Part shown: positions 50,113 to 58,170 of the stretch, in pieces
Position numbering within the stretch: the stretch's first letter is position 1
How the letters are laid out: every line of letters begins with the position of its first letter
DNA from: Candidatus Binatia bacterium
GTDB lineage: Bacteria > Desulfobacterota > Binatia > UBA9968 > JAJDTQ01
Direction: 5' to 3'
Assembly: GCA_951813575.1 (NCBI GenBank)
Contig: OX638375.1
Location: 4,132,752 to 4,196,751 of the forward strand
Length of the DNA stretch: 64,000 nucleotides
The notes under the pieces: model-generated
The model's input: the letters and a program-made list of their open reading frames with translations, nothing else
The model's database searches: none
Told to the model about the DNA's origin: nothing
Program-made: the position numbers and the translations under genes

Positions 50113-51042
50113 TCACCGGCCTACGAGGAACCGGGGGTTGCCCTTCATCGCGGCGTCGATGTCCTCGCGCGGAATTCCCTCCGCGAGCAGACCCGCCCCG
50201 AGTCTCGCCAGTCCTTCCGCGGGAGCTACCCGGTCCACCTGCCCGACGTCGGTGGACAGGATGGTCCGGTCCCGTCCCACCCGTTTCAGGATCGCCGCGG
50301 TGTCCTCGAACGACACCAGGCCCATGTCCACCAGGATGAAGCTCAACTCGATGTAGGCCCCGGCGGCGGCCAGCTTCGCGAGCTCCGACGCGCCGATGGC
50401 CGGGGGATCGTAGCAGGGGTGGGTGACGATGACCTTCCGGACTCCGAGGGCGTCGGCCCTTTCCATCACGTAGAACACCTCGTCCCGCCCCGCATGCCCG
50501 GTGGCCAGCACCAGGTCATGGTCGGCCGCGATCCGCAGGATCTCGTCGAGGGGCGGCCGGAGGTGTGCGGCGAGCACGTTGATGGGCTCTACCTCATCGA
50601 GCGGCCGGGCCAGGCTCGATACCGTGCCGCCGCACCACTCGGGCGGGATGTCGTATCGTTCGCCTTCGTGGTGTCGCGCGGTCAGGTGGGCGGCGGCGTG
50701 CACCGTGGGAAGCCACACCACCTTGAGATAGGGCTCACTGTGAGCGGACGGCCCCAGGGCGCCGCGCACCGCCGCGGGATTGATGCCGCCGACGTAGTGA
50801 TTGAGCACCACCGAGCCATGGAGGCGCACCCCGGTGGCGTCGTGAGCCATCTGCGCCCAACTCGCGGTGGCGGTCATGTGCGACTTGAGCACCGCTCCGC
50901 CGAGCCCCATTTGTTCCACGTGCCGCGCCAGCGACACCGCGTCGAACCGGCGCGGGATGCCCTCCGGCCCGCAGTGAACATGCAGGTCCACCGCCCCGGC
51001 GACGTCGTAGCCTTTGTCGTTCATGGTGTCAGAGGCGTTCAT
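50113..51042 (-). CDS. DUF6282-like metal-dependent amidohydrolase
   Basis: A 309-residue TIM-barrel protein with metal motifs DLHVHCGPEG near residue 18, KSHMTAT near 53, ATGHAGRDE near 200, THPCYDPP near 225 and STDVGQV near 268. The set matches the DUF6282 branch of the amidohydrolase superfamily. Its substrate is unknown. A second ATG at 51024 is possible. It converges with the Fe-ADH gene across a gap of 81 nt. Confidence 0.8.
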   Translation of the reverse strand: MNASDTMNDKGYDVAGAVDLHVHCGPEGIPRRFDAVSLARHVEQMGLGGAVLKSHMTATASWAQMAHDATGVRLHGSVVLNHYVGGINPAAVRGALGPSAHSEPYLKVVWLPTVHAAAHLTARHHEGERYDIPPEWCGGTVSSLARPLDEVEPINVLAAHLRPPLDEILRIAADHDLVLATGHAGRDEVFYVMERADALGVRKVIVTHPCYDPPAIGASELAKLAAAGAYIELSFILVDMGLVSFEDTAAILKRVGRDRTILSTDVGQVDRVAPAEGLARLGAGLLAEGIPREDIDAAMKGNPRFLVGR

Positions 51043-51094
51043 GGCCTACCTGTGCACGGGTCCCCTCGGTACACTTACGTCCCGGGAACTCTCC

Positions 51095-51545
51095 TGTCAC
51101 CTCGCACACCCTCCCGTCATCGGCACACGCCTCCCGTCATCGGCACACCCTCCCGTCATCGGCACACCCTCCCGTCATCGGCACACGCCTCCCGTCATCG
51201 GCACACCCTCCCGTCATCGGCACACGCCTCCCGTCATCGGCACACGCCTCCCGTCATCGGCACACGCCTCCCGTCATCGGCACACGCCTCCCGTCACCCC
51301 GCACACCCCTCCCGTCACCCCGGGCTTGACCCGGGGTCCAGGCGGGACACCGCCATACGCAGGGGTTCCGCGCTTCGCCGCTTCTGGACCCCGGGTCAAG
51401 CCCGGGGTGACAGAATGGAGAGCCGGGGTGACAGAATGGAGAGCCGGGGTGACAGAATGGAGAGCCGGGGTGACAGAATGGAGAGCCGGGGTGACAGAAT
51501 GGAGAGCCGGGGTGACAGAATGGAGAGCCGGGGTGACGGGCCGGC
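51095..51545. repeat. Palindromic doublet between two tandem arrays
   Basis: On the left, about ten 19-20 bp units CACAC(G)CCTCCCGTCATCGG run to 51300. A doublet follows, with arms at 51314-51341 and 51384-51411 around a 42-nt core. On the right, six exact 21-bp copies of GGGGTGACAGAATGGAGAGC(C) run from 51404 to 51529, the first copy overlapping the arm's GGGGTGAC end. This fills the 543-bp gap. There are no unique spacers, so it is not CRISPR. Confidence 0.88.
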
Positions 51546-51585
51546 AGGTCGGCCTGACCAGGGATCGACCGGGTTCCATTGCCCC

Positions 51586-52815
51586 TCATGCCACTCCGCA
51601 CACGTCCATTGCCGTGTGCGCCAGCACCTTGGCGCAGGTCACCATCTCGCTGATGAAGATGTAGCTGCCGTCCGGGCCGGGGTCCAGGAAGCCGCCGCCG
51701 GGGCCGTAGTGGAGGCAGGGGATGCCGTGCTTCCACAACCAGCAACTGTCGCCGGCGGAGTAGGACATGGGCAAGTGGGCGCCGATGAGCCTGGGCGGGG
51801 AGCCGGTAACCTTCTCGTGGTTCCGGGCCACGGCCTGGACGATGGCCGCGTCCGCGGGCACGTCCAGCGGGTCCATCACCAGCCGCCGGCAGCCCTTGAA
51901 GTAGGCGGGCGGCGGGATCTCGATGGCGTATTCCAAGCCGGGGTCGCTGTCCCTGAGGGGGTCGAGGACCCGTTTCACGTCGGCGATGACCGAGTCCGCG
52001 CTCTGGCCCGGCACGAAGTGAACATCCACGATGACGGTGCAGAGGTCGGGAACGTAGGGCGGCTCGGTCAGCACGTAGCCCTCGCCGCGGCCGCCGATGA
52101 TGCTGCCCACGTTCAGGCGGGGCAGGGCGGGCAGGTCCGCCCTGGGCGCGTAGGTGAACTCGACGTTTCGCAACGCCTCGATGACACGGGTCATCTGCTC
52201 CACCGCGTTGACCGTTTCCTCGACCTTGCTCACGTGTCCGGTGATCCCGTAGGTGTGGACGGCGAAGTGGACGATGCCGCCGTGCACGGTGACGAGGTTG
52301 CCGATGCCGAAGGGCTCCGTCAGCACCGCCGCGTCGGTGCGGAGGCCCCTCTCCATGAGGAAGTGAGTGCCCTCGCCGCCCTGGGTCTCGCCCACCACGC
52401 AGGCCAGCACCAGGTCGCCGCGCAACTTTACGCCGGCGCGACGGACGGCCTCGGCGGCGGCGATCATGGAGGCGACGCCGCCCTTCATGTTCTGCACGCC
52501 GTGGCCGTAGAGTCGGTCGCCCTCCACCACGGGTGTCCAGGGGTCCCGCTTGCCGCCGCGGGTGAGGGAGTTGATGTCGATGTGGCCGTTGAACATCAGG
52601 CTGGGGCCGCCGCCCGCGCCCTCGAGAGTGGCGATGGTCTGGTGGCGGCCGGGCTCCACCTCCTGCAACTCCACCCGGTAGCCGCGTTCCGAGAGGTAAT
52701 CGCGCAGGAACAGGGCCACCGGGGTTTCGTTGGGGCAGAAGCTCGGAATCTTGATGAGCTCGCCGGCGAGGTCGACCAACTCCGTGGCGTCGATGGCGAT
52801 CTCGGGCGCCGTCAT
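51586..52815 (-). CDS. M20 family peptidase (ArgE/DapE-like)
   Basis: A 409-residue zinc amidohydrolase: FNGHIDI with the first His near residue 76, LYGHGVQNMKGG near 103 with the bridging Asp position altered to Asn, GETQGGEGT with the catalytic Glu near 140 and a C-terminal metal His in CLHYGPG. ArgE/DapE-type enzymes normally read GRGxxDMKGG, here GHGVQNMKGG, so the D-to-N change deserves care. It starts at ATG 52815 overlapping the upstream M20 gene by 4 nt (ATGA). Confidence 0.88.
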   Translation of the reverse strand: MTAPEIAIDATELVDLAGELIKIPSFCPNETPVALFLRDYLSERGYRVELQEVEPGRHQTIATLEGAGGGPSLMFNGHIDINSLTRGGKRDPWTPVVEGDRLYGHGVQNMKGGVASMIAAAEAVRRAGVKLRGDLVLACVVGETQGGEGTHFLMERGLRTDAAVLTEPFGIGNLVTVHGGIVHFAVHTYGITGHVSKVEETVNAVEQMTRVIEALRNVEFTYAPRADLPALPRLNVGSIIGGRGEGYVLTEPPYVPDLCTVIVDVHFVPGQSADSVIADVKRVLDPLRDSDPGLEYAIEIPPPAYFKGCRRLVMDPLDVPADAAIVQAVARNHEKVTGSPPRLIGAHLPMSYSAGDSCWLWKHGIPCLHYGPGGGFLDPGPDGSYIFISEMVTCAKVLAHTAMDVCGVA

Positions 52816-54113
52816 GCCCCGGACCCGGTGAGCCGCAGCACCATGCCGGCCATGAGCATGGCGCCGTGGGCCAGCGCCCGCTCGTCCACGTCGAAGGTGG
52901 AGGTGTGATGCCCCGTGGGGGTGCTGCCCCCCAGCAGGAAGTAGAGGGACTTGCCGCCGCGTTCCTGGACCCGGCGCATGAAGTAGGTGGCGTCCTCGCC
53001 GCCGCCCAGGGGCCGGGCGTCGTGGACGCGGAAGTCCACCGGCGACGATCCCGCGATCCAGGCCAGGTGGTCCTTCATCTCGTTGTCCGACTTGGCGCCG
53101 ATGGTGCGGCCGGTGATCTCGGTTTCGACCTCCACGCCCTGGAGCGTGGCCGCGCCCGACAGGCAGCGTCGCGCGCCTTCCTCCATGAGCTCGCAGATTT
53201 CGTCGGTGCCGCCGCGCACCTCGTACTTCATGAGCGCGTCGGAGGGCACCACGTTGGTGCCGGTGCCGGCGTTCAGCACGCCCACGTTGACGAAAGTGGC
53301 GCCCTGGCCGTTGCGGGGCAGGGAGTGCAGCGCCAGGGTGGCCTGGCAGGCCGCCAAGAGCGCGTTGCGGCCCCGTTCCGGGGCGCCGCCGGCGTGGGAG
53401 GCCACGCCGCGGAAGCGCGCCTCCATCTTGACCGACGACAGGAAGTGCGTGGCCTCCAGCGCCACTTCCCCCAGCGGCAGCGTCGGCCCGCCCATGTGGA
53501 GGCAGGCAAAGTAGTCGGCGTCGTCCACCACCCCGGCCTCCACCATGGGATGGGCGCCGCGTCCGCCTTCCTCCGCCGGCTGGAACAGCAGCTTCACGCG
53601 GCCGCGCCAGTCCGGATCCTCCGCCAGCAGCTCGGCAGCCCCCAGGCCGATGGTCACGTGGGCGTCGTGTCCGCAGGCGTGCATGACCGCGGGCCTTCCG
53701 GAAGCGAACCCCTGGGCCACCGGCGGGTGGGCGGGGTCGTCGGACTCGGACACCTCGGTGGCGTCCATGTCGAACCGCAGCGCCACGGTGGGGCCGTCGC
53801 CGCGCTCGAGGATGCCCACCGCTCCGGGGACCTCGATGTCCCTGGCGAGATCGCCGGCCTGGGCCCGGCTCTCCCTCACCACCGCGTCCTCGGGCCACCC
53901 GCGCACCGCGTCCGGATGCACGCAGGCCGATCCGGTCTCCACCCGGTATCCCAGCTCCCGCAGCCGGTTCACCACCACGCCGGTGGTTCGGAACTCGGTC
54001 CAGCCGGCCTCCGGATGCCGGTGCAGGCCGCGCCGGATGTCGGTCAGGGCAGGAAGCTTGCGCTCGGACCGTTCAGCGATTTTCTTCAAGCGTTCCGTGA
54101 GGCCCTGGGTCAT
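52812..54113 (-). CDS. M20 family amidohydrolase (hippurate/IAA-amino acid hydrolase-like)
   Basis: This 433-residue protein is of the M20D type: GLHRHPEAGWTEF near residue 30, HACGHDAHVTIGLGAAE near 140 and FQPAEEGGRGAHPM near 175 supply the metal and catalytic residues, with a dimerisation domain from about 220 to 330. These enzymes cleave N-acyl or N-aminobenzoyl amides; a p-aminobenzoyl-glutamate- or hippurate-like substrate is possible. It is translationally coupled to the following ArgE/DapE-like gene, so both may act on one amide compound. Confidence 0.9.
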   Translation of the reverse strand: MTQGLTERLKKIAERSERKLPALTDIRRGLHRHPEAGWTEFRTTGVVVNRLRELGYRVETGSACVHPDAVRGWPEDAVVRESRAQAGDLARDIEVPGAVGILERGDGPTVALRFDMDATEVSESDDPAHPPVAQGFASGRPAVMHACGHDAHVTIGLGAAELLAEDPDWRGRVKLLFQPAEEGGRGAHPMVEAGVVDDADYFACLHMGGPTLPLGEVALEATHFLSSVKMEARFRGVASHAGGAPERGRNALLAACQATLALHSLPRNGQGATFVNVGVLNAGTGTNVVPSDALMKYEVRGGTDEICELMEEGARRCLSGAATLQGVEVETEITGRTIGAKSDNEMKDHLAWIAGSSPVDFRVHDARPLGGGEDATYFMRRVQERGGKSLYFLLGGSTPTGHHTSTFDVDERALAHGAMLMAGMVLRLTGSGA

Positions 54114-54159
54114 AAGTTATCCATTTCGCTATACCTTTCAGCGTTTCCACGGATCTCCG

Positions 54160-54440
54160 GCACCACCGCCGCCCTTGGTCACCCTGCCCCCCCTGCCCCC
54201 CTCCGTCACCCCTACCCCCTGTCCGTCACCCCGGGCTTGACCCGGGGTCCAGGGGCGGCAGTGGGGCTCTTCGCTGTGCCACCGGCCCGCCTTTCTGGAC
54301 CCCGGGTCAAGCCCGGGGTGACGAAGGGCGGTCCGGCGGTGACGTTCAGGGGGCCCGGAGTGACGTTCAGGGGGCTCCGGCGGTGACGGAGGGGGTCCAG
54401 GGCGACGTTCAAGAGGCCCAAGGTGACGGTGCGGAGACAT
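54160..54440. repeat. Palindromic doublet with degenerate GTGACG(TTCAGG) units
   Basis: Arms at 54225-54252 and 54295-54322 are inverted around a 42-nt core. To the right lie degenerate units with GGTGACGTTCAGGGGG spacing of about 20 bp up to 54440. This occupies the 350-bp gap between the M20 gene and the LLM gene. Confidence 0.82.
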
Positions 54441-54463
54441 CCGGGGTGACGGGTTTTCGGCCA

Positions 54464-55438
54464 CTACGCCTCCCGCGCGATCTCCACCACGCGCCTGCGC
54501 TGTTCCTGGGTGCCCAGGGGCATAAGCAGGGGGAGGTCGAGGCCGCCTTGGACGAACTCGTCCAGGCGCCGGCGGCATTCCTCGGGGGTGCCGGTGACCG
54601 AGTGGGCGTGCACCACCTCGTCGCTGATGAGGCCCTTGGCCTCGTCCCATGCCCGCCGGCCGATGGCGTCGGCGAGCCGGTCCTGGTCCACCGTGCCGCC
54701 GCCGAGGCGCAGGTTTTCGGCGTGGTGCTTGTTGCGGAAGATGTAGGCCAGGAAGGTCTTGGTGGCGTCCATGGCCTCGCGCGCATCGTCGGACACCGAA
54801 GCGGCGATGAAGCCGGCCACGTCCCCCTTGGCCGGCTTTCCGGCCCGGGCCGCCCCCTTCTCCACGTCGTCGACGCAGCGCCGGATGTAGGCGGGCGTGC
54901 AGCCCGCGGACAGCAGCACGCCGTCCGCGGTCTCGCCGGCCAGCCGCAGCATCCCCGGCCTCACCGCGGTCATGTAGATGGGTATCTCGCTTCCGGGCGT
55001 GAGTCCCATGCTGGCACCGCGCATGGTGAAGACCTCGCCCTCGAATTCCACGGTCTCGCCCGCCAGCAACTTGCGCAGCAGCGTCATGTACTCGCGCATG
55101 GTCTTGAGCATCCGGTCGGCCTCGATGCCGATCTCCCGGAGCGCGGTGGGGTTGGCGGTGCCCGCGGTGGCCGCCACCCGTCCCGGCGCGAACTCCTCCA
55201 TGGTGACCAGCGCCATGGCCGTGACCATCGGATGGCGCGAGTAGGGGCTCAAGGGAGCCGGGTTGACCTTGATGCGCGGCGTCCTGGCGAGGAACGCCAT
55301 GGCCGAGGCGATGGAGTCCCTGAAGCAGATGTGGTCGGACATCCAGATGGAGTCCATGCCGATGTCGTCGGCCAGTTGCGCCAGTTCGATCATCTCCTGG
55401 ATCGAGTAGAAGCCATCGAAACACAAGCCCGCATGCAT
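54464..55438 (-). CDS. LLM class flavin-dependent oxidoreductase
   Basis: A 324-residue TIM-barrel enzyme of the luciferase-like monooxygenase family (F420 or FMN users). Visible are IWMSDHICFRDS near residue 32, RIKVNPAPLSPYSRHP near 60, a family GRVAATAGTANPTAL turn near 92 and a C-terminal GTPEECRRRL. Whether it uses F420 (methylene-H4MPT reductase-like) or FMN cannot be told. ATG 55438 starts the first strand (HAGLCFDGF); the open frame upstream enters regulatory DNA. Confidence 0.88.
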   Translation of the reverse strand: MHAGLCFDGFYSIQEMIELAQLADDIGMDSIWMSDHICFRDSIASAMAFLARTPRIKVNPAPLSPYSRHPMVTAMALVTMEEFAPGRVAATAGTANPTALREIGIEADRMLKTMREYMTLLRKLLAGETVEFEGEVFTMRGASMGLTPGSEIPIYMTAVRPGMLRLAGETADGVLLSAGCTPAYIRRCVDDVEKGAARAGKPAKGDVAGFIAASVSDDAREAMDATKTFLAYIFRNKHHAENLRLGGGTVDQDRLADAIGRRAWDEAKGLISDEVVHAHSVTGTPEECRRRLDEFVQGGLDLPLLMPLGTQEQRRRVVEIAREA

Positions 55439-55557
55439 GGCGGTCAGATTAGAACAAAGGGGAGGGGAATAAAAGACGACGACGCCGTCCGGGCTTGGGA
55501 GCGAGGACTGTTCCGTCCTCGGCAAGGGGGAACTCGCCCTCGCTCGAATGGTGGTTT

Positions 55558-55590
55558 AAGAGGACACTTTGTGTCCGTTTGTGTCCTCTT
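55558..55590 (+). promoter_or_regulatory. Inverted repeat AAGAGGACAC, candidate XRE operator
   Basis: AAGAGGACAC (55558-55567) and GTGTCCTCTT (55581-55590) are perfect 10-bp arms with a further GTGTCC between them (55571-55576). GGACACC recurs at about 55616 and at 55684, right before the regulator ATG. The spacing suggests several binding sites for the regulator encoded downstream. Confidence 0.55.
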
Positions 55591-55696
55591 CCCTGGTATT
55601 CCGCTCCCCCGGGTGGGACACCATTCGCCCTTGTACCATGGGATCGGGCCATGTTTGATTATTTGCAAATTTCTCTTACAAAAGGACACCACCGAT

Positions 55697-56377
55697 ATGA
55701 GTAACCCCGCGCCAAGCTTTCCGACACCGAAAGGGCATCTGATCCGTTTCTTCCGTCAGCGGGCAAAGAAAACCCAAGAAGAACTTGCCGAGGATGCGAA
55801 TTTGCACGTCAAGACACTTCGTCGTGCCGAGCACGGCCAGGGGCTGACAGAATACACTATTCTTTGCATCTCGAGAGCCCTTGGTGTGGCGCCCGTCAAC
55901 TTCTTCGACCAAACGGAACTGGAGGCCTTTCTGGCCGGCCGTTTGGCCAAGACTGAGTATCCCCCCGATGACCAACTCCACGCTGACCCCCGCTCCAAGG
56001 ACGATACCAACCCCGACGAGATACTTGATCGATACGATATCGTCCCTAGTCGTTACGTCGACCTCAACTTCGAGATTACTTTCGAGCAGAAAGAAACGTG
56101 GCATTCAGTCAACGTGGATGCCGCGGAGGCACTGGGGATCGAGTGTGGCGGCTCCGTCAACACAGGCTTCACGGTTCGAACAACAACAGGCCAAGAGAGA
56201 AGCTATCAAGTATATGCAACAGGAGCTCTCGCTGAGACGATACTCGACGTTCCCAAAGGACACACTGTGAGAGCACTTGCAACCACAATCTACGCGACTT
56301 GTCTCAGTGATTGGCAGGATCATTCATATATTGAGCTCACCGGCCTTCTCTTGATTCGGATTTTCCGCGACGCCTAG
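55697..56377 (+). CDS. XRE-type helix-turn-helix transcriptional regulator
   Basis: A 226-residue protein whose residues 13-70 form an HTH_3 domain (FFRQRAKKTQEELAEDANLH then LRRAEHGQGLTEYTILCISRALG). The remaining 150 residues are a domain I do not recognise, rich in beta-type segments, perhaps a ligand sensor. Base composition is distinctly poorer in GC than the surroundings, a sign of transfer. GGACACC repeats stand upstream. Confidence 0.85.
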   Translation: MSNPAPSFPTPKGHLIRFFRQRAKKTQEELAEDANLHVKTLRRAEHGQGLTEYTILCISRALGVAPVNFFDQTELEAFLAGRLAKTEYPPDDQLHADPRSKDDTNPDEILDRYDIVPSRYVDLNFEITFEQKETWHSVNVDAAEALGIECGGSVNTGFTVRTTTGQERSYQVYATGALAETILDVPKGHTVRALATTIYATCLSDWQDHSYIELTGLLLIRIFRDA

Positions 56378-56447
56378 CCAGGCAACGGAAGACAATTCAC
56401 CCGATTGTTGCAAAACTCCCCGTTCCCACTGAAGGAGGAAGCCGCTT

Positions 56448-56936
56448 ATGAGACTTTTGAAGGACATTGATGATCTCATGGAAATGGTCGTGGAAATGGT
56501 CATGGAAGTGGTTGTGTTCGTTGCGGCTGTCGTGGCGGTAATAGCCATAGTGGCGGCCGTAATGCTGCCAGTCATCATGGGCGGAGTCTTCCATATAGTC
56601 CGGGTCGAGGAAGAGCAACGGGACCGCGCCAAGAGGGATTACCACGCTGCCGTTCGGGAGTTTCGTGAAAAATACCCTGACTTCCTCGACCCCGATCACG
56701 ACCGGGCTGCTGAACCGCTTCTGGGCGCGCTGGACACCGCTGAGCGCAGACTTGGCCTTGCCGCTCGGTCCGATCGGTCCAAGGCTCTCAACCACGGGGT
56801 GACTCGCCTATCGCCGCTTGCGGCCAAGCGTCTGCGCGACAACGCCCAGATCATCGGTGAGCTCAAGGAGTTCATCCATCCCAAGGGCAGCAATCCCAAC
56901 CTCACACGGCGCATCGACGCCCTTGATGAGGAGTGA
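56448..56936 (+). CDS. Small membrane-anchored hypothetical protein
   Basis: This 162-residue protein has a long hydrophobic segment (residues 13-50, VVVFVAAVVAVIAIVAAVML within it) followed by a charged soluble region. I recognise no domain. AAGGAGGAAG lies 8-9 nt before the ATG, so it is probably expressed. It lies 70 nt after the XRE regulator gene and shares its lower GC content, so it may be part of the same acquired unit. Confidence 0.7.
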   Translation: MRLLKDIDDLMEMVVEMVMEVVVFVAAVVAVIAIVAAVMLPVIMGGVFHIVRVEEEQRDRAKRDYHAAVREFREKYPDFLDPDHDRAAEPLLGALDTAERRLGLAARSDRSKALNHGVTRLSPLAAKRLRDNAQIIGELKEFIHPKGSNPNLTRRIDALDEE

Positions 56937-56987
56937 AGGGGATCGACCAGCCAAGTGCTTGCGCCGCAGAAAGTGCGGATAGCCAGC

Positions 56988-58097
56988 CTATGGGAAGCCG
57001 GCCTGGAGGATGCCATGGAGGGCGGCCAAGTCTGTACCCTCCAATCCCATCCGGTCCAGCGTCAAGCCGTCGCGGCGGTAATCGGTGCGGTTCATCTCCG
57101 AGGCCAGGGTGATGAGGGCGTCGATGACGGGAGTGCCGATGCCCAGCAGGGCGGCGAGTTCGGCCATGGGCACGAGGCCGTAGCCCACGTCTTCGTGGAC
57201 GTAGCGGTGGTCGTGGGTCGTTGGCGCGACGATGGTCTTGTTGGGCTCGCTCTCCTGGGTGGCCTGATAAACGTCGCCGCTTTCGAGCGCCGCGTCCGAG
57301 GTGAGGCCGGCGGCGTGAAAGATCTCCACGAAGTTGCGCGGACGGAGCCCCAGCGCACGCACGATGGCCAGCCGCTCCCGGTCCACTCCCTCGATGAGAC
57401 GCGCCACCGAGGGCGAGAGGGCCTGCCGGTAGAACAGGAGTTCCCCGTTGTGCTGCTCGATCCAGCCGGCGTTCCCGACCATGCCGGCGGGATGCATGAT
57501 GGCGTTGATGTTGGACAGGCCCGTCTCCAGCACGTTCTCCGCGGCCACGATGTTGGGGAACACGGTTGCGATCTCGGGCAGGATGTCCGGACCCGCACCG
57601 GCGGGGAAGGCCGCGCAGCCGAGGTTGGCGGTGCGCCGGTAGACCTCCACGCGCGCGGGGCCGGCCATGCGGCAGATGCAGGTCAGGGTCACGGTCTCGC
57701 AGCAGCGCACCGGGGCGCGGCAGCCGGCTCGCCGCAACTCGTGCACGAAGTGCAGGCTGCCGCCGGTCTGCCCGGGGTTGAGGTGAACGATCTGGTCTTC
57801 GGTCAGTAGCGGCGCCAGGGCGCGGGCCATGAACTCGTGGGCCACCGCCGGGGCGGCGATGGTGACGAGATCGGCCCCGGCCACGGCGTCTTCCAGCGCC
57901 GACGTAATGAGGTGGGGCTGTCCGAAGGAGTCCCGCCCGTGCTCCACCAGCTCGATGCCGCCGCGCCGCAGCAGCGGTTCCAGCGTCTTCTCCGAACGGG
58001 AATAGAGCCGGGTCTCGAACCCGCGGATGGCGAGATCCGCCGCCGTGGCGCACCCGCCGTTGCCCGCTCCCAGGACCGCTATCTTCTGGATGCTCAT
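56988..58097 (-). CDS. NAD/NADP octopine/nopaline dehydrogenase family protein
   Basis: A 369-residue protein with an N-terminal Rossmann domain (IAVLGAGNGGCATAADLA near residues 6-23) and the C-terminal octopine dehydrogenase helical domain carrying the catalytic His/Asp region (NINAIMHPAGMVGNAG near 195-210 and YVHEDVGYGLVPMAELA near 300). These enzymes condense an amino acid with a 2-oxo acid or run the reverse reaction. It may belong with the cycloisomerase and M24 genes that lie upstream on the same strand. Confidence 0.88.
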   Translation of the reverse strand: MSIQKIAVLGAGNGGCATAADLAIRGFETRLYSRSEKTLEPLLRRGGIELVEHGRDSFGQPHLITSALEDAVAGADLVTIAAPAVAHEFMARALAPLLTEDQIVHLNPGQTGGSLHFVHELRRAGCRAPVRCCETVTLTCICRMAGPARVEVYRRTANLGCAAFPAGAGPDILPEIATVFPNIVAAENVLETGLSNINAIMHPAGMVGNAGWIEQHNGELLFYRQALSPSVARLIEGVDRERLAIVRALGLRPRNFVEIFHAAGLTSDAALESGDVYQATQESEPNKTIVAPTTHDHRYVHEDVGYGLVPMAELAALLGIGTPVIDALITLASEMNRTDYRRDGLTLDRMGLEGTDLAALHGILQAGFP

Positions 58098-58140
58098 GGC
58101 CGAATCCGACGCCTTGAAACGCTATTCCCGCCCCCGGCCC

Positions 58141-58167
58141 CTGGATTCCCGCTTGCGCGGGAATGAC
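58141..58167. repeat. Single palindromic arm
   Basis: CTGGATTCCCGCTTGCGCGG..TGAC is the ATTCCCGC variant of the genome's palindromic arm, lying between the cycloisomerase stop and the octopine-type dehydrogenase start. Confidence 0.75.
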
Positions 58168-58170
58168 GGA

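Noticed and set aside
51095..51545. CRISPR array
   Set aside because: Units are adjacent 19-21 bp tandem repeats without unique spacers, and no cas genes are present.
54383..55696. N-terminal extension of the XRE regulator reaching back over the LLM gene
   Set aside because: It is antisense to the LLM coding region; the regulator consensus begins at ATG 55697.
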